In this document: positions 1-7,590 of the stretch, in pieces
Layout of the letters: every line of letters starts with the position of its first letter
Numbering within the stretch: the first letter of the stretch is position 1
Position numbers and translations under genes: made by a program
The notes under the pieces: model-generated
Told to the model about the DNA's origin: nothing
Databases searched by the model: none
Seen by the model: the letters and a program-made list of their open reading frames with translations, nothing else
From: a virus
Direction: 5' to 3' (one strand)
IMG/VR virus record: IMGVR_UViG_3300021507_000036
Location: 1-43,645 of that record
Length of the DNA: 43,645 nucleotides

Positions 1-134
1 AGTGTTTTTAAAGTTTTTCTGTTTTCGGGAGAAATTGCTACTAAAAATCCTCTGGTTTTTCTTGACAAGTTCTCTGTGATGTGTTACATTATATATATGA
101 ACGAAACAAAGAAGGAGAACATTATGAACGAAAA
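1..134. repeat. terminal direct repeat, left copy
   Basis: Positions 9-134 are identical to 43520-43645 (126 bases). The first 8 bases also match 43511-43518, but the right copy has one extra C at 43519. This is what a circular assembly, or a circularly permuted or terminally redundant phage genome, looks like. The repeat carries the promoter, ribosome binding site and first codons of the gene starting at 124, so the right copy is the same locus and not a second gene. The single-base difference could be an assembly error in a T-rich run or true variation. Confidence 0.9.
62..90 (+). promoter_or_regulatory. early rightward promoter
   Basis: TTGACA at 62-67, a 17-base spacer and TACATT at 85-90, followed by ATATATATGAACG. 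The gene at 124 follows with a good ribosome binding site. The leftward promoter at 40066-40038 has the same -35, spacer length, -10 and flanking TTTTTC and ATAT(A/G)TATGAA sequence, so the two are probably read by the same polymerase and controlled together. Confidence 0.75.
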
Positions 135-375
135 CAAAAAAACAAACTTACAGATCGTTGCTGAAAAAATGGCAAAAGTTGAAAGAAGAATGAGAAGGAA
201 CGCAACAACTAAACAGGAAAGGATTGAACGTGTTATTGAAAAACACGGTAACAAGGGATTGACTGTAAAACAACTTGCTAACTATGCGAACGTCTCACCG
301 AAAACTTTCAGGACCAGGTGTTCAAAGATGAAAGCAAAAGGCATGATTGACTACAGAATAAGGAAGACTGCATAA
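124..375 (+). CDS. small winged-helix DNA-binding protein
   Basis: Predicted 83-residue basic protein. Residues 1-35 are Lys/Arg-rich. About 36-80 read as a winged helix-turn-helix: a helix (RIERVIEKHG), then LTVKQLANYANVSPKTFRTR as helix-turn-recognition helix, then KAKGMIDYRI as the wing. ATG 124 is chosen over upstream ATGs because it follows AAGGAGA by 5 bases; an in-frame ATG at 76 would lie in the promoter. It is the first gene behind the early promoter and is separated from the rest of the operon by a hairpin and a self-cleaving ribozyme. That suggests a transcription regulator with its own mRNA fate. The fold is inferred from pattern; the target is unknown. Confidence 0.75.
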   Translation: MNENKKTNLQIVAEKMAKVERRMRRNATTKQERIERVIEKHGNKGLTVKQLANYANVSPKTFRTRCSKMKAKGMIDYRIRKTA

Positions 376-389
376 TGAGAACAAAAAGA

Positions 390-415
390 AAGGCTGTCTT
401 GAAAAAGACAGCCTT
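390..415 (+). other. GAAA-tetraloop hairpin between gene and ribozyme
   Basis: AAGGCTGTCTT (390-400), loop GAAA (401-404) and AAGACAGCCTT (405-415) form an 11-bp perfect stem with a GNRA tetraloop. It starts 14 bases after the stop of the winged-helix gene. The downstream sequence is CTACCTGAATG, without a U-tract, so it is a poor intrinsic terminator. It could protect the 3' end of the upstream mRNA after ribozyme cleavage, or attenuate transcription. Confidence 0.75.
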
Positions 416-432
416 CTACCTGAATGATCAAT

Positions 433-481
433 TCCACTCTGATGAGTCCTGAAGGACGAAACGCCGTAAGGCGTCAGTGGA
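433..481 (+). ncRNA. hammerhead ribozyme (type I)
   Basis: All conserved core elements are present in order. Stem I 5' strand TCCACT is at 433-438 and the core CTGATGA at 439-445. Stem II is GTCC (446-449), TGAA loop, GGAC (454-457). Core GAA is at 458-460. Stem III is ACGCC (461-465), GTAA tetraloop, GGCGT (470-474). The cleavage-site C is 475, and stem I 3' strand AGTGGA is at 476-481. Every stem is fully paired. The open helix is stem I, so it is type I. Predicted cleavage is between 475 and 476, which would leave a 22-base 5' extension before the AAGGAGA of the next gene at 504. It lies in the early operon between a regulator and the replication genes, so it should split the polycistronic RNA there. 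Confidence 0.95.
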
Positions 482-503
482 TAAAACACTTAAGGAGAAA
501 TAA

Positions 504-695
504 ATGAGGATAATGATTAAAGGTAGGATGTATCCTTCAAGTAAAGTGTGGATTGATGGGGTGTACATGGGAAGAATAATAAGTAAAGGGAATGGGATGT
601 GGCAAATGAACTCCGACGGCCCACTTTGTTCTTCTCGCATGGGGGCTATTAAACAATATGCAAAAAAGTTGGGAGAATGTTCGTATGAGAAATAA
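504..695 (+). CDS. small hypothetical protein, 63 aa
   Basis: Reads MRIMIKGRMYPSSKVWIDGV and ends KKLGECSYEK. The start follows AAGGAGAAATAA, the first ribosome binding site downstream of the hammerhead cleavage site. The sequence looks like a small beta-rich domain (VWIDGVYMGRI, then GMWQMNSDG) followed by a helix. The end overlaps the next start by 11 bases, indicating translational coupling. No family recognised. Confidence 0.7.
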   Translation: MRIMIKGRMYPSSKVWIDGVYMGRIISKGNGMWQMNSDGPLCSSRMGAIKQYAKKLGECSYEK

Positions 696-831
696 AGGAG
701 ATATTGAAAAACAGATAAGAAGATTAGAACGATCCATAAGAAAGTTCGGGGATCGACCTGAACCTGGACAGGACAAAGGGCCCAAGGCAATGGCGATAGA
801 AGAATTAAAGAAAGGAGTAAAACATGCCTAG
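685..831 (+). CDS. small basic protein, 48 aa
   Basis: ATG 685 overlaps the end of the previous gene and follows GGGAG at about 9 bases. The product begins MRNKGDIEKQIRRLERSIRK and ends ELKKGVKHA; it is a highly charged helix then a Gly/Pro-rich turn and a second helix. Its last codons contain the ribosome binding site of the next gene. The coupled overlaps on both sides support it as a real gene. Function unknown. Confidence 0.6.
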   Translation: MRNKGDIEKQIRRLERSIRKFGDRPEPGQDKGPKAMAIEELKKGVKHA

Positions 832-1096
832 TTATGGTAAAGACAGTAACGAACCTATTTACTCACGTGTTAAACATACTAAAGAGAAATACACAGACGC
901 TGTAGTATTCAAGAAGAATAAGCTTAACGTGTATTACCAGATAAGTAATAAAAATACATGTGTTCATATTGTAACTGAAAAACACTTTGATCTTTATCTG
1001 AAATTAAGAACTGTCGTTCCGTCATTAGTAATATTGACAGATACTGAAACAATGATACAAGAGAAATTATTGGAAGAAGGTTTCTTCCTTAATTAA
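824..1096 (+). CDS. hypothetical protein, 90 aa
   Basis: Begins MPSYGKDSNEPIYSRVKHTK. ATG 824 follows AAAGGAG by 6 bases and overlaps the preceding small gene by 8 bases. The sequence alternates predicted strands (AVVFKKNKLNVYYQI, THIV-like) and an acidic C-terminal helix (MIQEKLLEEGFFLN). There is no signal peptide, membrane segment or recognisable catalytic motif. Its place in the early operon suggests a host-interaction or replication accessory role, but nothing in the sequence shows it. Confidence 0.7.
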   Translation: MPSYGKDSNEPIYSRVKHTKEKYTDAVVFKKNKLNVYYQISNKNTCVHIVTEKHFDLYLKLRTVVPSLVILTDTETMIQEKLLEEGFFLN

Positions 1097-1119
1097 AATA
1101 CTTTCATAAGGAGAAGACT

Positions 1120-1689
1120 ATGGAGAATGGTCAAATGCCTGACTTTTTGACAGGCAAGAAAGAAGAAGATCTTTCTGTGAACGACAGTGTTCTGCAGGAA
1201 CTACAAGACAAGGTGGATCACTTACAACACCTGAACGATCTTGTAAAAAAGGCAGAAGAAGATCTTAAGGAATTGAAGAAAGCCCAGACACAGTATTCTG
1301 GAACAGAGATTCCTGAGCTGCTCGCCCGGTATGGTTTATCTGAAATTAAACTATCGTCAGGCGATAAGATAATAATAAAGGAGGACATATCTGTAACGAT
1401 CAAAGACAAGTTCCAGTATTTCAAATACCTGAGAAATGCTGGAGACGACGACATTATTAAAACTGCTTTTGAGTTCGGTCGACTGTCAACAGAAGACTAC
1501 AATAAAGTTGTTGACGCTTTGGATACAACGGGTCTTGACTATATTGGTGAAGATAAAGTACATGGCCAGACTACAAAGAAGTATTTCAAAGAACTTCTTG
1601 GTTTTGGACTGTCGTCTCCCAAGATGAGTTTTGCGGAACTACCTGACTGGGTTAGTATATACCAGTTAAAGAAAACACTGATTAAGTAA
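1120..1689 (+). CDS. early protein with N-terminal coiled coil
   Basis: A 189-residue protein with start ATG 1120 behind AAGGAGA. Residues about 20-58 form an uninterrupted charged coiled coil (LQELQDKVDHLQHLNDLVKK). A globular part of about 130 residues follows, with LLARYGLSEIKLSSGDKI and a beta-rich IIIKEDISVTIKDKF section. It sits 14 bases ahead of the SSB-like gene, a place where many phages keep a small coiled-coil protein of unknown role. From its position it probably acts with the ssDNA-binding protein in replication or recombination. No enzyme motif is seen. Confidence 0.65.
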   Translation: MENGQMPDFLTGKKEEDLSVNDSVLQELQDKVDHLQHLNDLVKKAEEDLKELKKAQTQYSGTEIPELLARYGLSEIKLSSGDKIIIKEDISVTIKDKFQYFKYLRNAGDDDIIKTAFEFGRLSTEDYNKVVDALDTTGLDYIGEDKVHGQTTKKYFKELLGFGLSSPKMSFAELPDWVSIYQLKKTLIK

Positions 1690-1703
1690 AGGAGAAAATA
1701 AAC

Positions 1704-2450
1704 ATGGATAAAATTGATAAAAAAGAAGCAATGAAAAGTTTTTTTAGTGCAGAAGACACAGCAAAAGGTTTTGAGGATATTGACCAGAGTACAATGGCCA
1801 TTCCCTTCCTGAAGATTGCTCAGGCACTATCCCCGGAAATGAAAGAAAACAAACCTGAGTATATCCCTGGTTTAAAGCTGGGTGATATGTTTAACAATGT
1901 CACTCAGGAAATATACGGGAAAGAAATAAACATCATCATTGGGAAGTTTGAACATGGTTATACTGAATGGCTCCCCATGAGAAAAGGCTTTGTCGGTAAC
2001 CATACAGTAGAGGAAGCAATATCCCTTGCGGAAGATAAAACCTTTGGTAAGTGGAAAACAGCTGAAGGAAATATCCTGCAGGAAAACTATGTTTACTACG
2101 TCATTGTAGAAGGCAGAGAGGAACAGGGAGTTCTTATCATGTTGTTGTCTTCCTCCCAGATAAAGAAGGCTAAAAAGCTAAATAAGATATTAACCTCGTA
2201 TGTTATGCCTAACGGTGAAAAAGCTATGCCGTACTATCTCCGCTGGAATGTCAAAACAGTAGAGGAACACAAAGACGAGAATGATTGGTATGGATATTCC
2301 TTTACTTGTCTTGGGTTGATCCAGAATGAAAAACAGTACCTGGCTGTCAAAGAAGAAAGAAAACTGATTGACACTAGGGTCGTTGATTATTCCAACATGA
2401 TTGAAGACCATACATCGGAAGACAGTGATGAGGGAGACACGGGATTCTAA
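1704..2450 (+). CDS. putative ssDNA-binding protein
   Basis: A 248-residue protein with start behind AAAGGAGAAAATAA. The middle (residues 40-215) is beta-rich with aromatic residues (EYIPGLKLGDMFNNVTQEIY; YVYYVIVEG; WYGYSFTCLGL), consistent with an OB-like or SSB-like fold. The last 20 residues are strongly acidic and end DEGDTGF. An acidic tail ending in a bulky aromatic is typical of phage T7 gp2.5-like and bacterial SSB proteins, where it recruits replisome partners. It is followed by a hairpin terminator and then by nuclease, primase and helicase genes. The call rests on tail and context, not a sequence match. Confidence 0.6.
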   Translation: MDKIDKKEAMKSFFSAEDTAKGFEDIDQSTMAIPFLKIAQALSPEMKENKPEYIPGLKLGDMFNNVTQEIYGKEINIIIGKFEHGYTEWLPMRKGFVGNHTVEEAISLAEDKTFGKWKTAEGNILQENYVYYVIVEGREEQGVLIMLLSSSQIKKAKKLNKILTSYVMPNGEKAMPYYLRWNVKTVEEHKDENDWYGYSFTCLGLIQNEKQYLAVKEERKLIDTRVVDYSNMIEDHTSEDSDEGDTGF

Positions 2451-2469
2451 AAAGTAAGTAACGGTTTAT

Positions 2470-2500
2470 AAGACAGGGTTCAACTCCCTGTCTTACTTTT
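2470..2500 (+). terminator. intrinsic terminator or attenuator after SSB-like gene
   Basis: AAGACAGGG (2470-2478), loop TTCAACT and CCCTGTCTT (2486-2494), followed by ACTTTTAT. Upstream, AAAAGTAAG (2450-2458) is complementary to CTTACTTTT (2492-2500), so a longer outer pairing competes for the T-rich part. The T tract is short and interrupted, so termination is probably partial. This would lower expression of the nuclease and primase relative to the SSB-like protein. Confidence 0.65.
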
Positions 2501-2528
2501 ATCACATAAATAAAACAAGGAGAAAGAT

Positions 2529-3176
2529 ATGTCTTATTTAATTACACCTACTTTGTTAGACGCCTATGACTGGTTTAATAAAGCACCACAAAGTTGGAAG
2601 AAAAAAGCATGGGAAGACCTGGTAAGAAAATTGAACAGAACAAGTTGGACACCTACCGCAGCAATTAAAAGAGGAATGGCGTTTGAGAAAAAGGTGTATG
2701 AAAACTGTAACCGGGACCTGGATTCTTTTTCAAGTACGGAGATCTTTAAAGATGTGTGTCGAGAAATAAAAGGGGGAGACTTCCAAAAGAAACTAAAGAA
2801 GATTATTGTTGTAAACGACAAGGAGTATTTACTTTACGGTAAAACAGACGCATGGTTTCCCAATGTGATAAAGGATATAAAAACCACAAAGGAATACAAA
2901 GGAAAATCCAAGTATCTTTCTGGGTGGCAACACATTCTTTATTCTTACATGTCAGGAATAAAAGACTTTAAGTACATCGTTGTAGAATGGGACGACTTAG
3001 AAAAAGACGACACTAAGTTACTTCCAGGAGAACTGTATATCATTGAATATAAAATGTCGTCAAGAGAGGAGAACAAAAAACTTATAGAAGATAAAATTAA
3101 AGACTTTATGGGGTTTATTAACGGGGATACCGAGCTGAGTGAAGCATACTATAATAAGTTTAACTTGTACGGTTAG
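2529..3176 (+). CDS. PD-(D/E)XK nuclease, RecB/Cas4-type exonuclease
   Basis: A 215-residue protein with start behind AAGGAGAAAGAT. Visible motifs of the RecB-like PD-(D/E)XK fold: an N-terminal S/T-P-T-x-L start typical of the family; RGMAFEKKVYE (helix with catalytic Glu); YGKTDAWFPNVIKDIKTTK (motif II Asp and motif III D-x-K) and GWQHILYSYMSG (Q-x3-Y motif). The family removes or trims DNA ends, commonly as the exonuclease partner of phage recombinases. No Cas4-type cysteine cluster is seen. It lies 3 bases ahead of the primase gene, in a replication operon. Confidence 0.85.
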   Translation: MSYLITPTLLDAYDWFNKAPQSWKKKAWEDLVRKLNRTSWTPTAAIKRGMAFEKKVYENCNRDLDSFSSTEIFKDVCREIKGGDFQKKLKKIIVVNDKEYLLYGKTDAWFPNVIKDIKTTKEYKGKSKYLSGWQHILYSYMSGIKDFKYIVVEWDDLEKDDTKLLPGELYIIEYKMSSREENKKLIEDKIKDFMGFINGDTELSEAYYNKFNLYG

Positions 3177-3179
3177 CCT

Positions 3180-4748
3180 ATGCTAGGTAAAATTGATATA
3201 CTAGAGTTTACTAGATTCTTTAAAGGAAATACTAGTGGATACGGTGTTCACATATACGATAAGCCCAACGACAAGGGAGAAAAAAGAAGTGGAAAGAGTT
3301 TAACAAAACTAGAACCACTTACTGAAAGACAGTATATAGAACACTTATCCGGGAACGTTGGTTTAGGAATTAGTCCAATCAATGAAAGAAACAAATGTAT
3401 CTTCTCAGTAATTGACGTAGACGAGTATAAAATAGATTTTAAAAAATACTTTAAGATCAATGAAGATTATAACCTCCCTCTTTGTTTCTTTAGATCAAAG
3501 AGTGGAGGACTTCATATCTATGTTTTCTTTGATCAAGAATACCCAGCAAAAACTGTTACCGAGACCATGAAAAAACTTTTGATTGTACTAGGGTTGAAAA
3601 GTGACACAGAGATATTTCCTAAGCAAACTAAAGTACAAAGAAACAAGATTGGTAACTGGATCAACCTTCCTTACTTTAATGAAAAGAACCCCACCCAGTA
3701 TTTGTATGGTAAGAACGGTGAAAAACTATCACTAACACACGCCCTACAGTATATAAAGAATCAGGTAGTAAGCATTGAAGAACTAAAAGACATTATTACT
3801 TCTGTGCCTTTTGCTGACGCTCCACCATGTTTACAAACACTTTACATTCTGAATGATTTTACTAAAGACTCACATAACAGAAACGACTTCTTGTTTAACG
3901 TGGCTTCATATCTAAAGAATAAATATGAAGATGATTTTCCTGATAAAATAAGAAGTATAAATCAACAATTTCCCGATCCTATAAACGAGAAAGAACTCGA
4001 GTCTACTATAATAAACTCACACCAAAGAAAAACGTATAGTTATAATTGTAAACACCCCGTCTTAGCAAGTGTATGTAATAAAGAAGTATGTAAGAAAAGA
4101 GAGTATGGCATTGCAAGTTTAGAATCACCCAATATTGATTATGGAAAACTAGTTCAATACAAAGGACTATCCACAAGGTATGAATGGGAGATAAACGGTA
4201 AGATACTTAAGTTCGATTCAGAAGATGATATTATTAGTCAGTCTACTTTTCTTAAGTTGTGTATACGAGAATTAAGAGAATATCCTTTTAGACTATCACA
4301 GAAAAGATGGGACAGAGTAATACGGGAAGCCGTTGATGAAATGGAAGTGGCTGTAGATAAGGATGAGTTCTCCAATGAAATACTTTTCAAAGACTACTTA
4401 ATTAAGTTTTTGACAGAAGGAGCAATGGCAAAATCCAAAGAACAGATTGGACTACACAGAGTATATGAAGACCAAAAGGTTGGTTGCTATGTTTTTAAAA
4501 GAGTTGATCTAATGGAGTTTTTGGATTCTAAACACTTCTTTAAATTAAGGCCTAAGGAAATAAAAGAAATAATTTTAAAGATGGAAGGGAGGGAAAAAAG
4601 ATATCACATAAAAGGGAATGTTTCTCTTAAGGTATGGATGATACCATTTAAGTCAGTAGACTTAAGGTATCAGATTATGAACCAATCTGATGAGGAACTA
4701 AAAGAAGATTTTAGTGAGTTTCAAGACGAAGGAGAAAAGGAGTATTAA
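3180..4748 (+). CDS. archaeo-eukaryotic-type (AEP) primase
   Basis: A 522-residue protein. Visible AEP motifs: IDVD (Asp79/Asp81, metal ligands), FRSKSGGLHIYVFF (Ser108-Gly-Gly-Leu-His112), EIFPKQ (Lys148, nucleotide contact) and GNWINLPYF (159-166). This combination matches the AEP branch that includes TOTE-system and phage PrimPol-like enzymes. Cysteines 217, 290, 299 and 304 follow (PPCL; NCKHPVLASVCNKEVCKKRE), a conserved PriCT-like arrangement that may bind zinc or an Fe-S cluster. The last 200 residues are a helical region of unknown role. No helicase domain is fused; the SF1 helicase is encoded 276 bases downstream. It should make primers for the family A polymerase. Confidence 0.8.
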   Translation: MLGKIDILEFTRFFKGNTSGYGVHIYDKPNDKGEKRSGKSLTKLEPLTERQYIEHLSGNVGLGISPINERNKCIFSVIDVDEYKIDFKKYFKINEDYNLPLCFFRSKSGGLHIYVFFDQEYPAKTVTETMKKLLIVLGLKSDTEIFPKQTKVQRNKIGNWINLPYFNEKNPTQYLYGKNGEKLSLTHALQYIKNQVVSIEELKDIITSVPFADAPPCLQTLYILNDFTKDSHNRNDFLFNVASYLKNKYEDDFPDKIRSINQQFPDPINEKELESTIINSHQRKTYSYNCKHPVLASVCNKEVCKKREYGIASLESPNIDYGKLVQYKGLSTRYEWEINGKILKFDSEDDIISQSTFLKLCIRELREYPFRLSQKRWDRVIREAVDEMEVAVDKDEFSNEILFKDYLIKFLTEGAMAKSKEQIGLHRVYEDQKVGCYVFKRVDLMEFLDSKHFFKLRPKEIKEIILKMEGREKRYHIKGNVSLKVWMIPFKSVDLRYQIMNQSDEELKEDFSEFQDEGEKEY

Positions 4749-4749
4749 A

Positions 4750-5034
4750 ATGGAACAAAAAGAACTACAAGATTTATTAAAAGAAATTGAAACAATGGCA
4801 AAAGAACAAAAAGAATTACTCGACACTCTAATTCTAAATAAAGTAATACCTATGATAGAAGAACAAAGAAAATTACTGGATACCATAAACGAGATTTCAC
4901 TTATCCTTGAAGATACAGAAGAACTAACTGTTGATCATACTATAGACGAAGCATTAAAACAGAATGAGTCTATGAATGAAATAGCACTACTTGTCTTTAA
5001 CTACCTGAACGAGAAATACAAAGATGAAAATTGA
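4750..5034 (+). CDS. acidic coiled-coil protein
   Basis: 94 residues, start ATG 4750 behind AAAGGAGTATTAAA. An in-frame extension to 4714 would overlap the primase end without a ribosome binding site. Residues 1-65 form a long acidic coiled coil (MEQKELQDLLKEIETMAKEQ, with further KELLDTL and RKLLDTI heptads). Its end overlaps the helicase start by 11 bases. Between primase and helicase genes it may be a small adaptor that joins them; that is inference from position. Confidence 0.7.
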   Translation: MEQKELQDLLKEIETMAKEQKELLDTLILNKVIPMIEEQRKLLDTINEISLILEDTEELTVDHTIDEALKQNESMNEIALLVFNYLNEKYKDEN

Positions 5035-6415
5035 TATTATCTTTGGACCTCCTGGGACAGGGAAAACAACGAAGCTATTAAACATACTCGAGGATGAACT
5101 AAAAAGACATTCTCCTAAAGAAATAGCCTATGTTAGTTTTTCAAGAAAGGGAGCCTACGAAGGAAAGGACAGAGCACTTATTAAGTTTCCTAAATACTCA
5201 GAATCAGACTTCGAGTATTTCAGAACACTACACTCAATAGCTTTTAGAACACTGGGAATTGGTAAGGGAATGATGATAACCAAGAATCACTATAAGATGT
5301 TCGGGGAGAAACTGGGTTTTAAGTTCTCAGGATATTTCACAGAAGACATGCAGAACACTAAAGATGACGCTTATCTTAATTATGATATTCTCATGAGAAA
5401 CAACAAAGACGCAGCTAAGAAATTACTTGGTACACTCGAAGCTCAACAGTTAAGATATATTCAGTTAAACTATAAACACTTCAGGGAGACGTTAGGTATA
5501 TTAGATTTTACAGACCTGATAGAAATGTTTATCCGTAAAAATAAATCTGTTCCCGTTAAGGTAGCTATAATAGACGAGGCTCAGGACCTGACAAGTTTAC
5601 AATGGCAAATGGTATTAGTAGCTTTCCGTGACTGCGAGAATATTTATATAGCGGGAGACGATGATCAAGCATTATACCAATGGTCTGGTGCAGATGTTAA
5701 GTTCTTTCTGAATATAAAAGGTAACCAACATGTATTGAATAAATCATATAGACTTCCAAGAAACATATTGGAATACAGTAAACTAATTACTAACCTTATA
5801 TCGTTTAGGGCGGATAAAGAATATACACATAACGGAGAAGAAGGAGATATAATTGTAGTAAAACATATTTCAGAGATTGATATGTCGAAGGGTGAGTGGA
5901 TGATAATAAGTAGAAACGTTCAGTACCTATTGGAAGTACAGGACTACTTAAGATCTCAGGCCTTAATGTTTACATACAAAGGGAAGATATCTGTTCCCCC
6001 CTCCCATATTAAAGCTATCAATCAATATGAGAAAAATAGAAAAACAAAAAAAGATGAAAGAATGTATTTACTAGGTGACTTGGTGGATACAACTGTCAAA
6101 CAGAATTATGATAAACCTTGGTACGAGGTTTTTAACTTACATGAAAACATAGCTACTTACTATAGAGATATATTAAGAAGTAAAGTTAACACTAAAGAAT
6201 CCCATATTGAAGTAAATACAATACATGGAGTAAAAGGAGGTGAAAAAGAAAACGTTGTAATACTGTTAGACTACAGTAGAAATGTAAACAAGAATTGGAA
6301 CGAGGACCCAGACTCTGAACTGAGGTGTTACTATGTAGGTGTTACAAGGGCGAAGAAGAACTTGTATATAATACCTTCAAGTAGTAGGTATGGTTTTCCA
6401 TTATTGGAATTATAA
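5024..6415 (+). CDS. UvrD/Rep-like SF1 helicase
   Basis: A 463-residue protein. Walker A GPPGTGKT is at 8-15; FSRKGAYEGKDR and FRTLHSIAFR correspond to motif Ia regions; IIDEAQDLTSLQW is motif II; IAGDDDQALYQWSGAD is motif III; LNKSYRLP is motif IV; VNTIHGVKGGEKENVVIL is motif V and YYVGVTRAKKNLYII is motif VI. This is a compact SF1A 3'-5' DNA helicase, shorter than UvrD (about 720 aa) because the 1B and 2B insertions are small. It probably unwinds the fork for the phage polymerase. ATG 5024 overlaps the coiled-coil gene and has only a weak GAG upstream, so translation is probably coupled. Confidence 0.92.
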   Translation: MKIDIIFGPPGTGKTTKLLNILEDELKRHSPKEIAYVSFSRKGAYEGKDRALIKFPKYSESDFEYFRTLHSIAFRTLGIGKGMMITKNHYKMFGEKLGFKFSGYFTEDMQNTKDDAYLNYDILMRNNKDAAKKLLGTLEAQQLRYIQLNYKHFRETLGILDFTDLIEMFIRKNKSVPVKVAIIDEAQDLTSLQWQMVLVAFRDCENIYIAGDDDQALYQWSGADVKFFLNIKGNQHVLNKSYRLPRNILEYSKLITNLISFRADKEYTHNGEEGDIIVVKHISEIDMSKGEWMIISRNVQYLLEVQDYLRSQALMFTYKGKISVPPSHIKAINQYEKNRKTKKDERMYLLGDLVDTTVKQNYDKPWYEVFNLHENIATYYRDILRSKVNTKESHIEVNTIHGVKGGEKENVVILLDYSRNVNKNWNEDPDSELRCYYVGVTRAKKNLYIIPSSSRYGFPLLEL

Positions 6416-6439
6416 AGAAAGAACAAAAAGAGGTGTGTT

Positions 6440-6976
6440 ATGATTATTATTGAAGGGGCGGACGGATCGGGAAAAACAACGTTAAGTAATATGTTACTTG
6501 CAGCGTTCCCGAAGTTCAGGAGTATACATTCTCCTGGGCCACTGAGTAAAGAAACATTAAAAGAAAGAATGTTCTGGGTTCACGAGATAACTAAATTGGA
6601 CTATGTTATTACTGACAGGTTAACAGTGTTCTCAGAATATGTGTATGGGAATGTTTTAAGGAATAAGTCATTGATTGACCATAAAGATATCAGTCTTTTT
6701 ATTACGAACCTTAAACAGAACCCTACGAACATGGTTGTTTTTTGTGATAGAGATTTCACACCTATCCAAAAAGACCACGGTTCTATTCACTTGAGTTTAC
6801 TACAGAAACGTCAATTAGAAAAGTCTGTGGATAAGAACCTGGAAAAGATAAAAGAAAAATACAGAGAACTGTTTAAGTGGCTATTCAGTACATACCAAAA
6901 AACGCCACATGTAACAATTAAAAAAGAAGAAGATATTATCACGCTATTTAATTTTATAAGGGAGAGATACAGATGA
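6440..6976 (+). CDS. thymidylate-kinase-like deoxynucleotide kinase
   Basis: A 178-residue P-loop kinase: GADGSGKT at 6-13 (Walker A), ITDRLTVFSEYVYG (58-71, the DR-x motif of dTMP kinases) and a helical C-terminus. Length and motifs fit the dTMP/dNMP kinase family, which phosphorylates a deoxynucleoside monophosphate with ATP. The gene overlaps the all-alpha NTP pyrophosphatase by 4 bases and lies 1.8 kb before a dCMP-hydroxymethylase-like gene. Its substrate could therefore be a modified dNMP, as for T4 gp1, and not dTMP. That substrate is inference. Start follows an AGAGGTGTGTT ribosome binding site. Confidence 0.85.
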   Translation: MIIIEGADGSGKTTLSNMLLAAFPKFRSIHSPGPLSKETLKERMFWVHEITKLDYVITDRLTVFSEYVYGNVLRNKSLIDHKDISLFITNLKQNPTNMVVFCDRDFTPIQKDHGSIHLSLLQKRQLEKSVDKNLEKIKEKYRELFKWLFSTYQKTPHVTIKKEEDIITLFNFIRERYR

Positions 6977-7590
6977 ACATTAACGACGTAGAAAGAACAG
7001 ACAAAGAAGAAGTTAAAGACTACCTTCAGGCTATCTTTGAGAAACAACATGCTTTGGCTATAAAGTACCAGCCTATCGAAGCAAGAAGCGGTTTATTACA
7101 GACTACAGATTTCCCTGTTGACATCAACAGTCCTGCGGGACAAGCGAGATTAAAAGATCTTGCATGGAGAACAGTAGAAGAACTGGGAGAAGCAACGGAA
7201 TGTATGGAAGAAAACGAAGAACACTTCAGGGAAGAACTGATAGACGCCCTTCATTTTGCAACGGAACTGGTTCTGTCAACAGGACTGACATATGGAAACT
7301 TTATCTCTCTTGAAGAAATGATGGAAAGAGAAAAAGTATCAGAAGATCTTATTGGTCACCTGTGGAGATTTACAGAAAATCTTGGAATAGCTATGAACTG
7401 CTTAAAGAATAAGCCGTGGAAACAAACACACATGGAAACAGATATTCCTTATTTCACGTCAAGAATTATGAAGATGTATGTATCTTTAATTGATGTTCTG
7501 CATGTAGCGGGAATGAGTGCTGAAGACGTGTATACATATTACTTCAAAAAGAATCAGGTGAACCAGTTCAGACAAAGGAGCATGTACTAA
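6973..7590 (+). CDS. all-alpha dimeric dUTPase/dCTPase-like pyrophosphatase
   Basis: A 205-residue protein. Metal-binding motifs of the all-alpha NTP pyrophosphatase fold are visible: EELGE (69-73) and EELIDALHF (87-95), i.e. E-x2-E ... E-x2-D. The C-terminus FKKNQVNQFRQRSMY matches the K-N-x2-N-x2-RQ signature of dimeric dUTPases. The same family includes T4 gp56, which hydrolyses both dCTP and dUTP so that normal cytosine is kept out of phage DNA. Overlap with the kinase gene and adjacency to base-modification genes make a dCTPase activity plausible; dUTPase alone is the conservative reading. Confidence 0.85.
   Translation: MNINDVERTDKEEVKDYLQAIFEKQHALAIKYQPIEARSGLLQTTDFPVDINSPAGQARLKDLAWRTVEELGEATECMEENEEHFREELIDALHFATELVLSTGLTYGNFISLEEMMEREKVSEDLIGHLWRFTENLGIAMNCLKNKPWKQTHMETDIPYFTSRIMKMYVSLIDVLHVAGMSAEDVYTYYFKKNQVNQFRQRSMY

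Noticed and set aside
76-123. Upstream extension of the first gene to ATG 76
   Set aside because: Would start inside the promoter between -35 and -10 without a ribosome binding site; ATG 124 has AAGGAGA.
428-790. Minus-strand open frame of 120 residues across the ribozyme and small genes
   Set aside because: Antisense to a ribozyme and two genes with good ribosome sites; no start signal.
4684-4730. Second CTGATGAG match suggesting another hammerhead
   Set aside because: Inside the primase coding sequence; the stems and GAA core cannot be formed. The match at 35246 fails in the same way.
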